A stretch of 8,796 bases of DNA. It comes from Dehalococcoidia bacterium (GTDB taxonomy: Bacteria; Chloroflexota; Dehalococcoidia; UBA6926). Below the pieces are notes generated by a model, which ran no database searches, was not told the origin of the DNA, and worked only from the letters and a program-made list of their open reading frames with translations. The position numbers and the translations under genes are program-made. Location of the stretch: the NCBI GenBank assembly GCA_012271225.1, contig JAAXGS010000049.1, positions 1 to 8,796 of the forward strand, read 5' to 3'. The number at the start of each line of letters is the position of its first letter. Positions within the stretch are counted from its first letter, which is position 1. This document shows, one piece after another, positions 1 to 5,187 of the stretch.

Positions 1-189
1 CTCGTGCCCCGGCACGTCGACGACGCTGATCTCGCGGCCACTGGGGAGCGTGAACCAGGCAAAGCCCAGCTCTATCGTCATCTCCCGGTCCTTCTCCTCC
101 TGGAGCCGGTCGGGGTCGATGCCCGTGAGCGCCTTCACCAGCGTCGACTTGCCGTGGTCGACGTGTCCCGCTGTGCCAATGACGTGCAT
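1..189 (-). CDS. selB: Selenocysteine-specific translation elongation factor SelB, N-terminal part (runs off left edge)
   Basis: SelB is the GTPase that carries selenocysteyl-tRNA to the ribosome at UGA codons marked by a SECIS hairpin. Only the first 63 residues are present. The reading begins MHVIGTAGHVDHGKSTLVKA, with the P-loop G1 motif GHVDHGKS at residues 8-15. Switch I follows, containing TGIDPDRLQEEK (22-33) and the conserved Thr38, then LGFAW and the G3 motif DVPGHE (58-63). The 'TGIDxDRLxEEK...TIxLGFA' signature separates SelB from EF-Tu, which reads differently around switch I; SelB's relatives in the eIF2-gamma group are the remaining alternative. The ATG at 189 has an AGGG ribosome-binding site 8 bases upstream (198-201). 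The gene lies 108 bp downstream of hemW on the same strand. The zinc, domain IV and winged-helix parts lie outside the window, so integrity cannot be judged. Confidence 0.93.
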   Translation of the reverse strand, partial: MHVIGTAGHVDHGKSTLVKALTGIDPDRLQEEKDREMTIELGFAWFTLPSGREISVVDVPGHE

Positions 190-197
190 GATGATCG

Positions 198-244
198 CCC
201 TGTCAGTACTGCCCAAAGTATAGACATGGGACGGGCGCAGTGAA
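198..244 (-). promoter_or_regulatory. Candidate selB promoter and ribosome-binding site
   Basis: Read on the minus strand, the hemW-selB gap holds TTCACT (239-244; 4 of 6 matches to a -35 box), 16 bases, then TATACT (217-222; 5 of 6 to a -10 box). Transcription would start near 210. An AGGG ribosome-binding site at 198-201 lies 8 bases before the SelB ATG. This would give selB a short leader of about 20 bases and independent expression from the upstream hemW operon. It is a consensus match only; read-through from hemW is also possible because no terminator is visible. Confidence 0.4.
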
Positions 245-297
245 CTGGAGAGTTTCCGTCGCGCTCCTGGCGTGCTTCCGCCTCATGCGTGAGTTGA

Positions 298-1536
298 TCA
301 GGGCAGGGACATGACGCGGACAAAGACTTCATTGGACAGCAGGCGTCCGCGCGGCGTGAGCCGCAGGACGTCATCGACGCGCTCAAGCAGCCCGTCCGCA
401 ATTGAGGTCTCAATGGCGTCCGCGTACAGTTCTGTCGGGCGCGCGCCAAACCGCTCCTGATATTCCTGCTCCGCAACACCCCTGTTGAGCCGCAGGCCAA
501 GCACCAGTGTCTCCGCCCGCCGCATCTGCTCCGAATACGGATCAACCGCATCGATAGGCGCAACCGCGCTCAACGCCGCGCTTTCTGACATCGGCCCCTC
601 CAACGGCGGCATCATCCGAGGCGCGGGTTGTTGTCCCAACTGCGCCATACGCCGAATGTAGTCGCGGGGTTGGCGGATGACGGAGAAACGCGCGCCAAAC
701 AGGTGAGAGTGCGCGCCGGGGCCGAAACCCAGAAACGGGACGTTCAGCCAGTAGGCGAGGTTGTGGCGGCATTCCTGCCCCGCCCGCGCCCAGTTGGAGA
801 TTTCATAGTGCTCATATCCCGCCGCGCGCATCCGCTCCTGCGCAATCTCATACATGTCCGCCGCGAGGTCCGGGTCCGGCGTCGGCAGCCGCCCTGAGGC
901 AACCCATCCGTGGAATGGCGTGGACTCCTCCACCGTCAGCGCGTACAACGAAATATGCTCGGGTTCCAGGGCCAGTGCGCCGCGCAGGCTTGACTCCCAT
1001 GTCTCGCACGTCTGCCGGGGCAGGCCGTACATCAGGTCCAGGTTGACGTTGCGCGCGCCGCCGTCCCGCAGGGCGGTGAAAGCGCGGTCGACTCCGCCGT
1101 TGTCATGCAGGCGCCCCAGCATGCGCAGTTCGGAATTGTTCAGGCTCTGCGCGCCCATGCTGAACCGGTTGACGCCAAGCGCCATGACGTCCCGGACAAA
1201 TTCCCGCGTGACGCTTTCCGGGTTGACCTCCATCGAGATCTCTATGCCGCTGTGGAGGCGAAACGACTGGGAGATCGCGTTAAGAATTGCGGCGACATGG
1301 CCCGGCGAGAGGAGGGACGGGGTGCCGCCGCCGAAGAAGATCGATGACGCTCCCGGGTCCGCGCCGTTGATCCGCAGCGCCTCTCCCCATCTGCGAATCT
1401 CGCCTGTCAGCGCGTCGACGTAATCGGGAATCAGGGTCTCGATGCCCGCGTAGGTGTTGAAATCACAGTAGTAACACTTGAAACGGCAGAAGGGGATGTG
1501 GACGTAGAGCGGCAGGGTGAGCGTCGTGGTGTCCAT
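298..1536 (-). CDS. hemW: Heme chaperone HemW (radical SAM, coproporphyrinogen III oxidase-like)
   Basis: HemW is a radical-SAM protein that binds heme and helps deliver it to membrane respiratory enzymes; it was long misannotated as an oxygen-independent coproporphyrinogen oxidase. The 412-residue product has the iron-sulfur motif CxxxCxxC at C17, C21 and C24, followed by DFN rather than the extra Cys of true HemN. It also has GGGTPS (69-74), EVNPES (103-108), YEISNWA (244-250) and the RHNLAYW signature (257-263), then a C-terminal HemW-type helical/winged region. The start is the ATG at 1536: the frame stays open upstream to 1725, but that extension overlaps the preceding gene and is not HemW-like, while a strong AGGAGG (1541-1546) lies 4 bases before this ATG. 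Residues about 300-336 form a Pro/Met/Ala-rich segment longer than usual between the barrel and the C-terminal domain. The gene is 55 bp downstream of the TusA-MetE fusion and probably cotranscribed with it. Confidence 0.92.
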   Translation of the reverse strand: MDTTTLTLPLYVHIPFCRFKCYYCDFNTYAGIETLIPDYVDALTGEIRRWGEALRINGADPGASSIFFGGGTPSLLSPGHVAAILNAISQSFRLHSGIEISMEVNPESVTREFVRDVMALGVNRFSMGAQSLNNSELRMLGRLHDNGGVDRAFTALRDGGARNVNLDLMYGLPRQTCETWESSLRGALALEPEHISLYALTVEESTPFHGWVASGRLPTPDPDLAADMYEIAQERMRAAGYEHYEISNWARAGQECRHNLAYWLNVPFLGFGPGAHSHLFGARFSVIRQPRDYIRRMAQLGQQPAPRMMPPLEGPMSESAALSAVAPIDAVDPYSEQMRRAETLVLGLRLNRGVAEQEYQERFGARPTELYADAIETSIADGLLERVDDVLRLTPRGRLLSNEVFVRVMSLP

Positions 1537-1540
1537 TACC

Positions 1541-1546
1541 CCTCCT
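1541..1546 (-). promoter_or_regulatory. Strong ribosome-binding site fixing the hemW start
   Basis: A perfect AGGAGG on the minus strand lies 4 bases ahead of the ATG at 1536. It decides the start against upstream in-frame ATGs (up to 1725), which lie inside the coding region of the fusion gene that ends at 1592. Confidence 0.75.
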
Positions 1547-1591
1547 GCCGCGTCCGACAGTTCATGGCTGCGGGAGTATCCCCAAGGCGGG

Positions 1592-3151
1592 CTAGCGGGC
1601 GGCGCGGAAATCGGACCCGGCGCGAAATCCGTCCGGAGCGATGCGGTCTCGCGCCTCCACAATCGCGCGCAGCTTCGTCTCGGCAATGGCCGCGGACGAA
1701 ACGGGGTTGTCCGCGAACGTTGCAAAACCGCAGTCCGGAGTCAGGAGCACACGCTCCGCGCCGAACACGTCGATAGCCCGGCCAATCCTCGCGTTCAGGA
1801 CCTCGGGCGCCTCGACCGAGGGCAGTTTGGGATTCACAACGCCGACACCGATGCGCTTGTCGCCCGGGAGCGAGGCGAGCACGTCAATCTCACCCGCCCG
1901 CTCCGTGCCCAGCTCCAGAAACAGCGTCCCCGCCTGCACCCCGGACAGGAGGTCCACCAGAGGTGAATAATCGCCGGACAGCGCCGCGCTCTCATCCATT
2001 GTCCAATTTCCGCGGCAAACGTGGAGCGCAAGCCGTTCCTGCGGCAATCCGCGCATGACGCCGTCAAGCAATTCCCGCGCGAAGCCAAGCTCCGTCGCCG
2101 TGTCGTGCCGCTCGCTGAGCGCGCCGCACATAAAGCTGCGCCGCGCCCGTGACGCTCCATGGACGACCTCCGTCAGCACGGGCTCATCGAACTGCACGAT
2201 GGCCGTGCCCACGTCCAACAGGTGGAGAACCTCTTCCCGGAGCACGCGCACCACGTCACGCGAGAGTTCCTCACGCGACGTGTACGGGTTCTCCCGCAGA
2301 CAGTCCAGCCACATCGTCCGTGTCAGGAGGTAGGGCCCGGGCAGGGCAACCTTGATTGGGCGATCATCGGCGATCTGCTGCGCAAACTGCAGCTCATGAA
2401 CGGCCAGCGGCGCGCTGCGCTCAAGCCTGCCATAGACGACCGGGTGGCGCACGCTTGAGGCCGGAACGTCTAATGCCGCAAGTTCCCGCTCAAAATCCTC
2501 CGATTCATCGACCATGGCCGCCAGGTCCGTCAACGGGATGAGCTGGCAGTTCTCCAGCAGCCCGCCAACGAAACTCACATAGTTGTCCCGCCGCTGTTCC
2601 CCGTCCGTCAGAATGTCGACGCCTGCCCGTATCTGCGCCTGCGCGGACAGGCGCACGGCATCGTTCGCCGCCTCATCAAACTCACGGTCGGTCAGGCGGC
2701 GCTCAAGGTGGTCATGAATTGCCCTGATCATCCAGGACGGGCGCGGCCAACTGCCGATGCCCATGACGGAGAGCGGCCTGATGGCGGAGGCCGGTACAGG
2801 AGAGGGCGGAGAACTCGGGATCGACATGGGCATTGCCGCCCGTTGGGTAGGGCGTTGGGCCGGGGCGGGCGCTGGCTCGACAGCGCGATTCGGCGAAGCG
2901 CCCTTGCTCACCAGGTAGCTGCGCTGCTCGCCGGACCGTGTCCAGGACACAAGCTCATTGCCCGTCATGCGGCTCCACGCCGGAAGCTCAACCTCCACGC
3001 TCGGTTCCGTGGAGCGAATTTCAAGCAGGCCACCAGCGGGCAGGGGATCAATTGCGCGCCTGATCAGGAGCAGCAGGCCGCCGCCGCAGTCCAGATGACC
3101 GCCGTCCAGCACGGCGTCCGGCGCGCGCTCGTGCTCCGTGATGGCGTCCAT
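1592..3151 (-). CDS. TusA-like domain fused to a cobalamin-independent methionine synthase (MetE C-terminal type) domain
   Basis: This 519-residue protein has two parts. Residues about 14-84 resemble TusA/SirA sulfur carriers: LDGGHLDCGGG, with the candidate sulfur-carrying Cys22, and LPAWSRMTGNELV (57-69). The usual CPxP motif is CGGG here. A Pro/Ala/Ser-rich linker spans about 88-125. Residues about 126-500 are the UROD/MetE-type TIM barrel: GSWPRP (133-138), TDGEQRRDNY (182-191), VQFDEPVL (319-326), then LHVCRGNW with H377 and C379, E413 in FLELG, and C474 in TPDCGF. H377, C379, E413 and C474 match the four zinc ligands of MetE, so a zinc-activated thiol methyl transfer is likely. The acceptor may be homocysteine or another thiol. 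The methyl donor is unknown; related single-barrel 'core MetE' enzymes use methylcobalamin. The ATG at 3151 has AGGA 7 bases upstream. An in-frame ATG pair at 2833/2827 could start the barrel alone, but its upstream GGGCGG is weak. Confidence 0.85.
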   Translation of the reverse strand: MDAITEHERAPDAVLDGGHLDCGGGLLLLIRRAIDPLPAGGLLEIRSTEPSVEVELPAWSRMTGNELVSWTRSGEQRSYLVSKGASPNRAVEPAPAPAQRPTQRAAMPMSIPSSPPSPVPASAIRPLSVMGIGSWPRPSWMIRAIHDHLERRLTDREFDEAANDAVRLSAQAQIRAGVDILTDGEQRRDNYVSFVGGLLENCQLIPLTDLAAMVDESEDFERELAALDVPASSVRHPVVYGRLERSAPLAVHELQFAQQIADDRPIKVALPGPYLLTRTMWLDCLRENPYTSREELSRDVVRVLREEVLHLLDVGTAIVQFDEPVLTEVVHGASRARRSFMCGALSERHDTATELGFARELLDGVMRGLPQERLALHVCRGNWTMDESAALSGDYSPLVDLLSGVQAGTLFLELGTERAGEIDVLASLPGDKRIGVGVVNPKLPSVEAPEVLNARIGRAIDVFGAERVLLTPDCGFATFADNPVSSAAIAETKLRAIVEARDRIAPDGFRAGSDFRAAR

Positions 3152-3190
3152 GCCGTGATCCTGCCCGCCCTAACTGCCGAGGGTTCTCGC

Positions 3191-3553
3191 CTAATAGCTA
3201 ATGGCGGGAGCGCCCTCTGAAAGGAACTCCACCAATGACGCGCCGCCCACGATGCTGGCGCCGGCAACGAGGTTGTTCTCGTCGAGGCCGCGCTTGCGGA
3301 AACAGGGCGCGCAGACCAGAATCCTGCCGCCGGCCTCTGCGAAATTCGCCATCAGGTCAGCGAGGGGCGCAAAGCCGTCCTCATGGATGCTGTCGGCGTA
3401 CCCGGCCTGCGATACCCGCACGCCCTCCGTGCTCAGAAAGACGATGGTCTCCTTTTCAGAGCCCAGAGCCGCGTTCGCGATGACAAAGGCAACCGTCGCG
3501 CGATCAGGGTCGTCCCCGGCATGGGTGAGGTTCACACAAAACCTTTGAGACAT
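3191..3553 (-). CDS. DsrE/DsrF-like family protein (sulfur-relay type)
   Basis: The 120-residue product has the DsrE fold pattern. An N-terminal strand (FCVNLTHAGDDPDRA) leads to a helix rich in alanine (VAFVIANAALGS) and the strand ETIVFLSTEGVRV (35-47). A helix follows, then RILVCAPCFRKRGL (77-90) and a C-terminal GASIVGGASLVEFL (98-111). Cys81 and Cys84 lie in the usual position of the conserved DsrE-family cysteine, often reading 'VCxPCxxxRG', and are candidates to hold a persulfide. Family members pass sulfur to or from TusA-type carriers. Here the gene sits between a free-standing TusA-like gene (28 bp upstream) and a TusA-fused gene (39 bp downstream), which supports partnership. The start is the ATG at 3553: GGAG at 3563-3566 lies 9 bases away, and upstream codons overlap the neighbouring gene's end. 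Substrate and direction of sulfur transfer cannot be read from sequence. Confidence 0.85.
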   Translation of the reverse strand: MSQRFCVNLTHAGDDPDRATVAFVIANAALGSEKETIVFLSTEGVRVSQAGYADSIHEDGFAPLADLMANFAEAGGRILVCAPCFRKRGLDENNLVAGASIVGGASLVEFLSEGAPAISY

Positions 3554-3581
3554 ATCAACGTTCTCCGCGGTTGAGCGCTCT

Positions 3582-3854
3582 CTATTTCTGTTCGATCCAA
3601 TACTCAGGGTGTTCGGCGCGCACGAGCCGCCGCCCGGTGACGCGGCACCATGCCGGAAGCTCAACCGGCGCGGCAATGTCCCGCGAGAGCAGGCGGAACA
3701 CGTCTCCCCGCGCGAGCGGCCGCATGCGAAGACGCAGCTGAATCAGCACCTCTCCACAGCCCATTTCGCCGGCGTCCCACTCCGCCGCGAAAACGGCCGC
3801 AGCGGCATCAACGTGACGCTGCGGGTTCGCCGGAGAATGGGGCTGCGTGCTCAT
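3582..3854 (-). CDS. TusA/SirA-like sulfur-carrier protein with CG in place of CP motif
   Basis: This is a 90-residue, single-domain TusA/SirA-type protein of a size usual for the family. After a short unconserved N-terminus it reads EWDAGEMGCGEVLIQLRLRM (25-44), where Cys33 occupies the sulfur-carrying position. In place of the classical CPxP it has CGEV. It ends with LPAWCRVTGRRLV (66-78), the hallmark 'W-C-R-x-T-G' strand, with a second Cys70. Its closest relative in the window is the N-terminal domain of the fusion at 1592-3151, which has the same CG variant but Ser in place of Cys70. The likely role is carrying a protein persulfide to DsrE-like or other partners in the cytoplasm. The start at 3854 lacks a good ribosome-binding site, so it is less certain than the domain; no other in-frame ATG fits better. 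It is the first gene of the leftward operon. Confidence 0.8.
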   Translation of the reverse strand: MSTQPHSPANPQRHVDAAAAVFAAEWDAGEMGCGEVLIQLRLRMRPLARGDVFRLLSRDIAAPVELPAWCRVTGRRLVRAEHPEYWIEQK

Positions 3855-3877
3855 GGGAGTGTCGTATGCCGTCCATA

Positions 3878-3906
3878 AACATATCCTATGAGGCAGGGCC
3901 GCACAA
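3878..3906 (-). promoter_or_regulatory. Candidate promoter for the leftward sulfur operon
   Basis: On the minus strand TTGTGC (3901-3906; matches TTG of a -35 box) is followed after exactly 17 bases by TATGTT (3878-3883; 4 of 6 matches to TATAAT). Transcription would begin near 3871, about 16 bases before the TusA-like ATG at 3854. This is the only AT-rich patch on that side of the divergent intergenic region. The assignment is by consensus and spacing only. Confidence 0.4.
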
Positions 3907-3939
3907 TCGGGGCGGAGCGTCTCACAGACGGAAAGAGCG

Positions 3940-3969
3940 CGCGGACACGGGCCCCGCGCCGTGTCCGCG
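3940..3969. promoter_or_regulatory. Perfect 11-bp inverted repeat in the divergent intergenic region (operator or hairpin)
   Basis: The left arm CGCGGACACGG (3940-3950) and right arm CCGTGTCCGCG (3959-3969) are exact reverse complements separated by 8 bases. The element ends directly at a GATAAT (3970-3975) that could be the -10 box of the rightward dehydrogenase gene, so it would cover that gene's -35 region. It lies about 86 bp upstream of the leftward start. There is no T-tract, so it is not a normal terminator. Its position fits a dimeric regulator's operator. A hairpin in RNA is the alternative. Confidence 0.55.
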
Positions 3970-3975
3970 GATAAT
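3970..3975 (+). promoter_or_regulatory. Possible -10 box for the D-2-hydroxyacid dehydrogenase gene
   Basis: GATAAT matches TATAAT at 5 of 6 positions. The context CGGATAAT is repeated upstream of acnA at 5160-5167. No recognisable -35 box stands 16-18 bases upstream, where the inverted repeat lies, so activator-dependent transcription is conceivable. Low certainty. Confidence 0.3.
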
Positions 3976-3978
3976 GTC

Positions 3979-4007
3979 CGCCGTCCGATAGTGTATTGAG
4001 GACGGCG
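3979..4007 (+). promoter_or_regulatory. 8-bp inverted repeat overlapping the dehydrogenase ribosome-binding site
   Basis: CGCCGTCC (3979-3986) and GGACGGCG (4000-4007) are exact reverse complements around a 13-base AT-rich loop. The right arm covers the last two bases of the GAGG ribosome-binding site (3998-4001), 10 bases before the ATG at 4012. If transcribed, the hairpin could partly hide the site and lower translation. It could equally be a second DNA operator half-site set; GTCCGC/GTCC words are shared with the palindrome at 3940-3969. Confidence 0.4.
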
Positions 4008-4011
4008 CGGC

Positions 4012-5076
4012 ATGGCGCAGAGTGATCAGAGTGGTGACAACGTGTTTGAGCGCATCAGACAAGATGAAGGCGCCAAGGCGCCCGTGCTGGTTGGCTGGGC
4101 GATGGACCAGGCCCTGCTTGATCGTATCGCGGCCTTCGATCCACGGATTCGGCTGCTTAACCGTGACATTCCCCCCTTGCCGCCGCCGGATGAACTGTGG
4201 CCGCCGTTCCCGGATCGCCTGACGCCGCTCGTCCCTCACGCGGAGATTCTCCTGACCCTGCGCCTTCCCGCCGGCGTTCCCGAATCCACGCCGCAGCTCC
4301 GATGGATACACTCACAGTCGGCCGGAATCGACTATCCCGCCCGCGCGCCCGGCCTGCTGGACGCCAACGTCATCATCACCACGTCGTCCGGCGTGCATGC
4401 GCAACCTCTTGCGGAAACGGTTGTCGGGGCGATAATCGCTCTCGCAAAGGGATTTCCGCAGGCGGTGAGACGGCAAATCCTGCGCGAGTGGACGCGCTAT
4501 ACGCCGGGGGACGTTGCCGGGGCGCTGGTTGGCGTGATCGGGGCGGGAAAGATTGGCACGGCCGTCGCGGAGCGTTGCCGCGGCATGGGCATGAGAGCGT
4601 GGGGAATACGGCGGGACCCTGGCGCGCTCGACCCATCGGAGCCGCGCAGCCCGTTTGAGCGGCTCCTGGGCCCGGATGGCCTTCCGGAGTTGCTGGCGGC
4701 CAGCGACTACATCGTTCTGTGCGCTCCCCGCACGCCTGAGACACTGCGCATGCTGGGGCCGGAGGAGTTCTCCATGGTCAAGCCGGGCGCGTGCTTCATC
4801 AATGTGGCGCGGGGCGACCTTGTTGTTGAGGACGCCCTCATTGCGGCCCTCTCATCCGGCCGCCTTGGCGGGGCGTACCTCGATGTCTTTGAGAGCGAGC
4901 CGCTGCCGCCGGACAGCCCCCTATGGGACATGCCAAACGTTCTGATGACGGCGCACTCCGGCGCCGGATCCGCAGATCGTGACACGCGCGTCGTGGATCT
5001 CTTCTTGGAGAATCTGCGGCGGTACTTGGACGGCCTGCCACTGCTGAACGTCTATGATCACGGGAGGGGTTACTAG
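4012..5076 (+). CDS. D-2-hydroxyacid dehydrogenase family protein, probably NADP-preferring
   Basis: The 354-residue product is a member of the D-isomer-specific 2-hydroxyacid dehydrogenases, which interconvert 2-keto acids and D-2-hydroxy acids. An N-terminal substrate domain includes LRWIHSQSAGID (96-107), then SSGVHAQPLAETVVGAIIAL (125-144). The Rossmann domain carries GVIGAGKIG (174-182). Catalytic residues are visible: R267 in NVARGD, E296 in VFESEPLP, and H315 in MTAHSGAG (family form TPHxAG). After the second strand the protein has GIRRDP (198-203), two arginines where NAD-dependent members have Asp, as in GhrA-like glyoxylate/hydroxypyruvate reductases, so NADPH is the likelier cofactor. 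Substrate is not determined. The ATG at 4012 is preceded by GAGG (3998-4001). It is divergent from the sulfur operon, and aconitase follows after 111 bp on the same strand, but no metabolic link is evident. Confidence 0.9.
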   Translation: MAQSDQSGDNVFERIRQDEGAKAPVLVGWAMDQALLDRIAAFDPRIRLLNRDIPPLPPPDELWPPFPDRLTPLVPHAEILLTLRLPAGVPESTPQLRWIHSQSAGIDYPARAPGLLDANVIITTSSGVHAQPLAETVVGAIIALAKGFPQAVRRQILREWTRYTPGDVAGALVGVIGAGKIGTAVAERCRGMGMRAWGIRRDPGALDPSEPRSPFERLLGPDGLPELLAASDYIVLCAPRTPETLRMLGPEEFSMVKPGACFINVARGDLVVEDALIAALSSGRLGGAYLDVFESEPLPPDSPLWDMPNVLMTAHSGAGSADRDTRVVDLFLENLRRYLDGLPLLNVYDHGRGY

Positions 5077-5159
5077 ACGCTTCGGATAACCTCCGTAGAG
5101 CGAGAGGGGCAGCCGGTCTGTCTTTGGTAGACTGTGTGTCTGAGGGAAATTGAACTGCA

Positions 5160-5182
5160 CGGATAATCAAGCACAGGACAGG
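5160..5182 (+). promoter_or_regulatory. Possible acnA -10 box and ribosome-binding site
   Basis: The dehydrogenase-aconitase gap contains CGGATAAT (5160-5167), whose GATAAT resembles a -10 box, and AGGACAGG (5175-5182), a ribosome-binding region 5-9 bases before the ATG at 5188. A -35 box is not evident. The same octamer precedes the dehydrogenase gene. Cotranscription with the dehydrogenase is an alternative, as no clear terminator separates them; an imperfect stem (CGCT/AGCG and CGGA/TCCG, 5078-5102) lacks a T-tract. Confidence 0.3.
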
Positions 5183-5187
5183 CACGC

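Noticed and set aside
284..300. Selenocysteine read-through of the hemW TGA stop
   Set aside because: HemW ends at its normal C-terminal length, and another in-frame TGA follows after only four codons, so read-through would add almost nothing.
854..1423. A 189-codon open frame on the plus strand
   Set aside because: It is wholly antisense to hemW, whose motifs are intact, and is Arg/Ser/Pro-rich as expected of a shadow frame in GC-rich DNA.
2708..3220. A 170-codon open frame on the plus strand
   Set aside because: It is antisense to the TusA-MetE fusion gene and has composition-driven Arg/Gly/His-rich sequence with no domain.
5078..5102. Hairpin after the dehydrogenase gene as a terminator
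   Set aside because: The two stem parts are only 4 bp each with an uneven internal loop, and no T-run follows.
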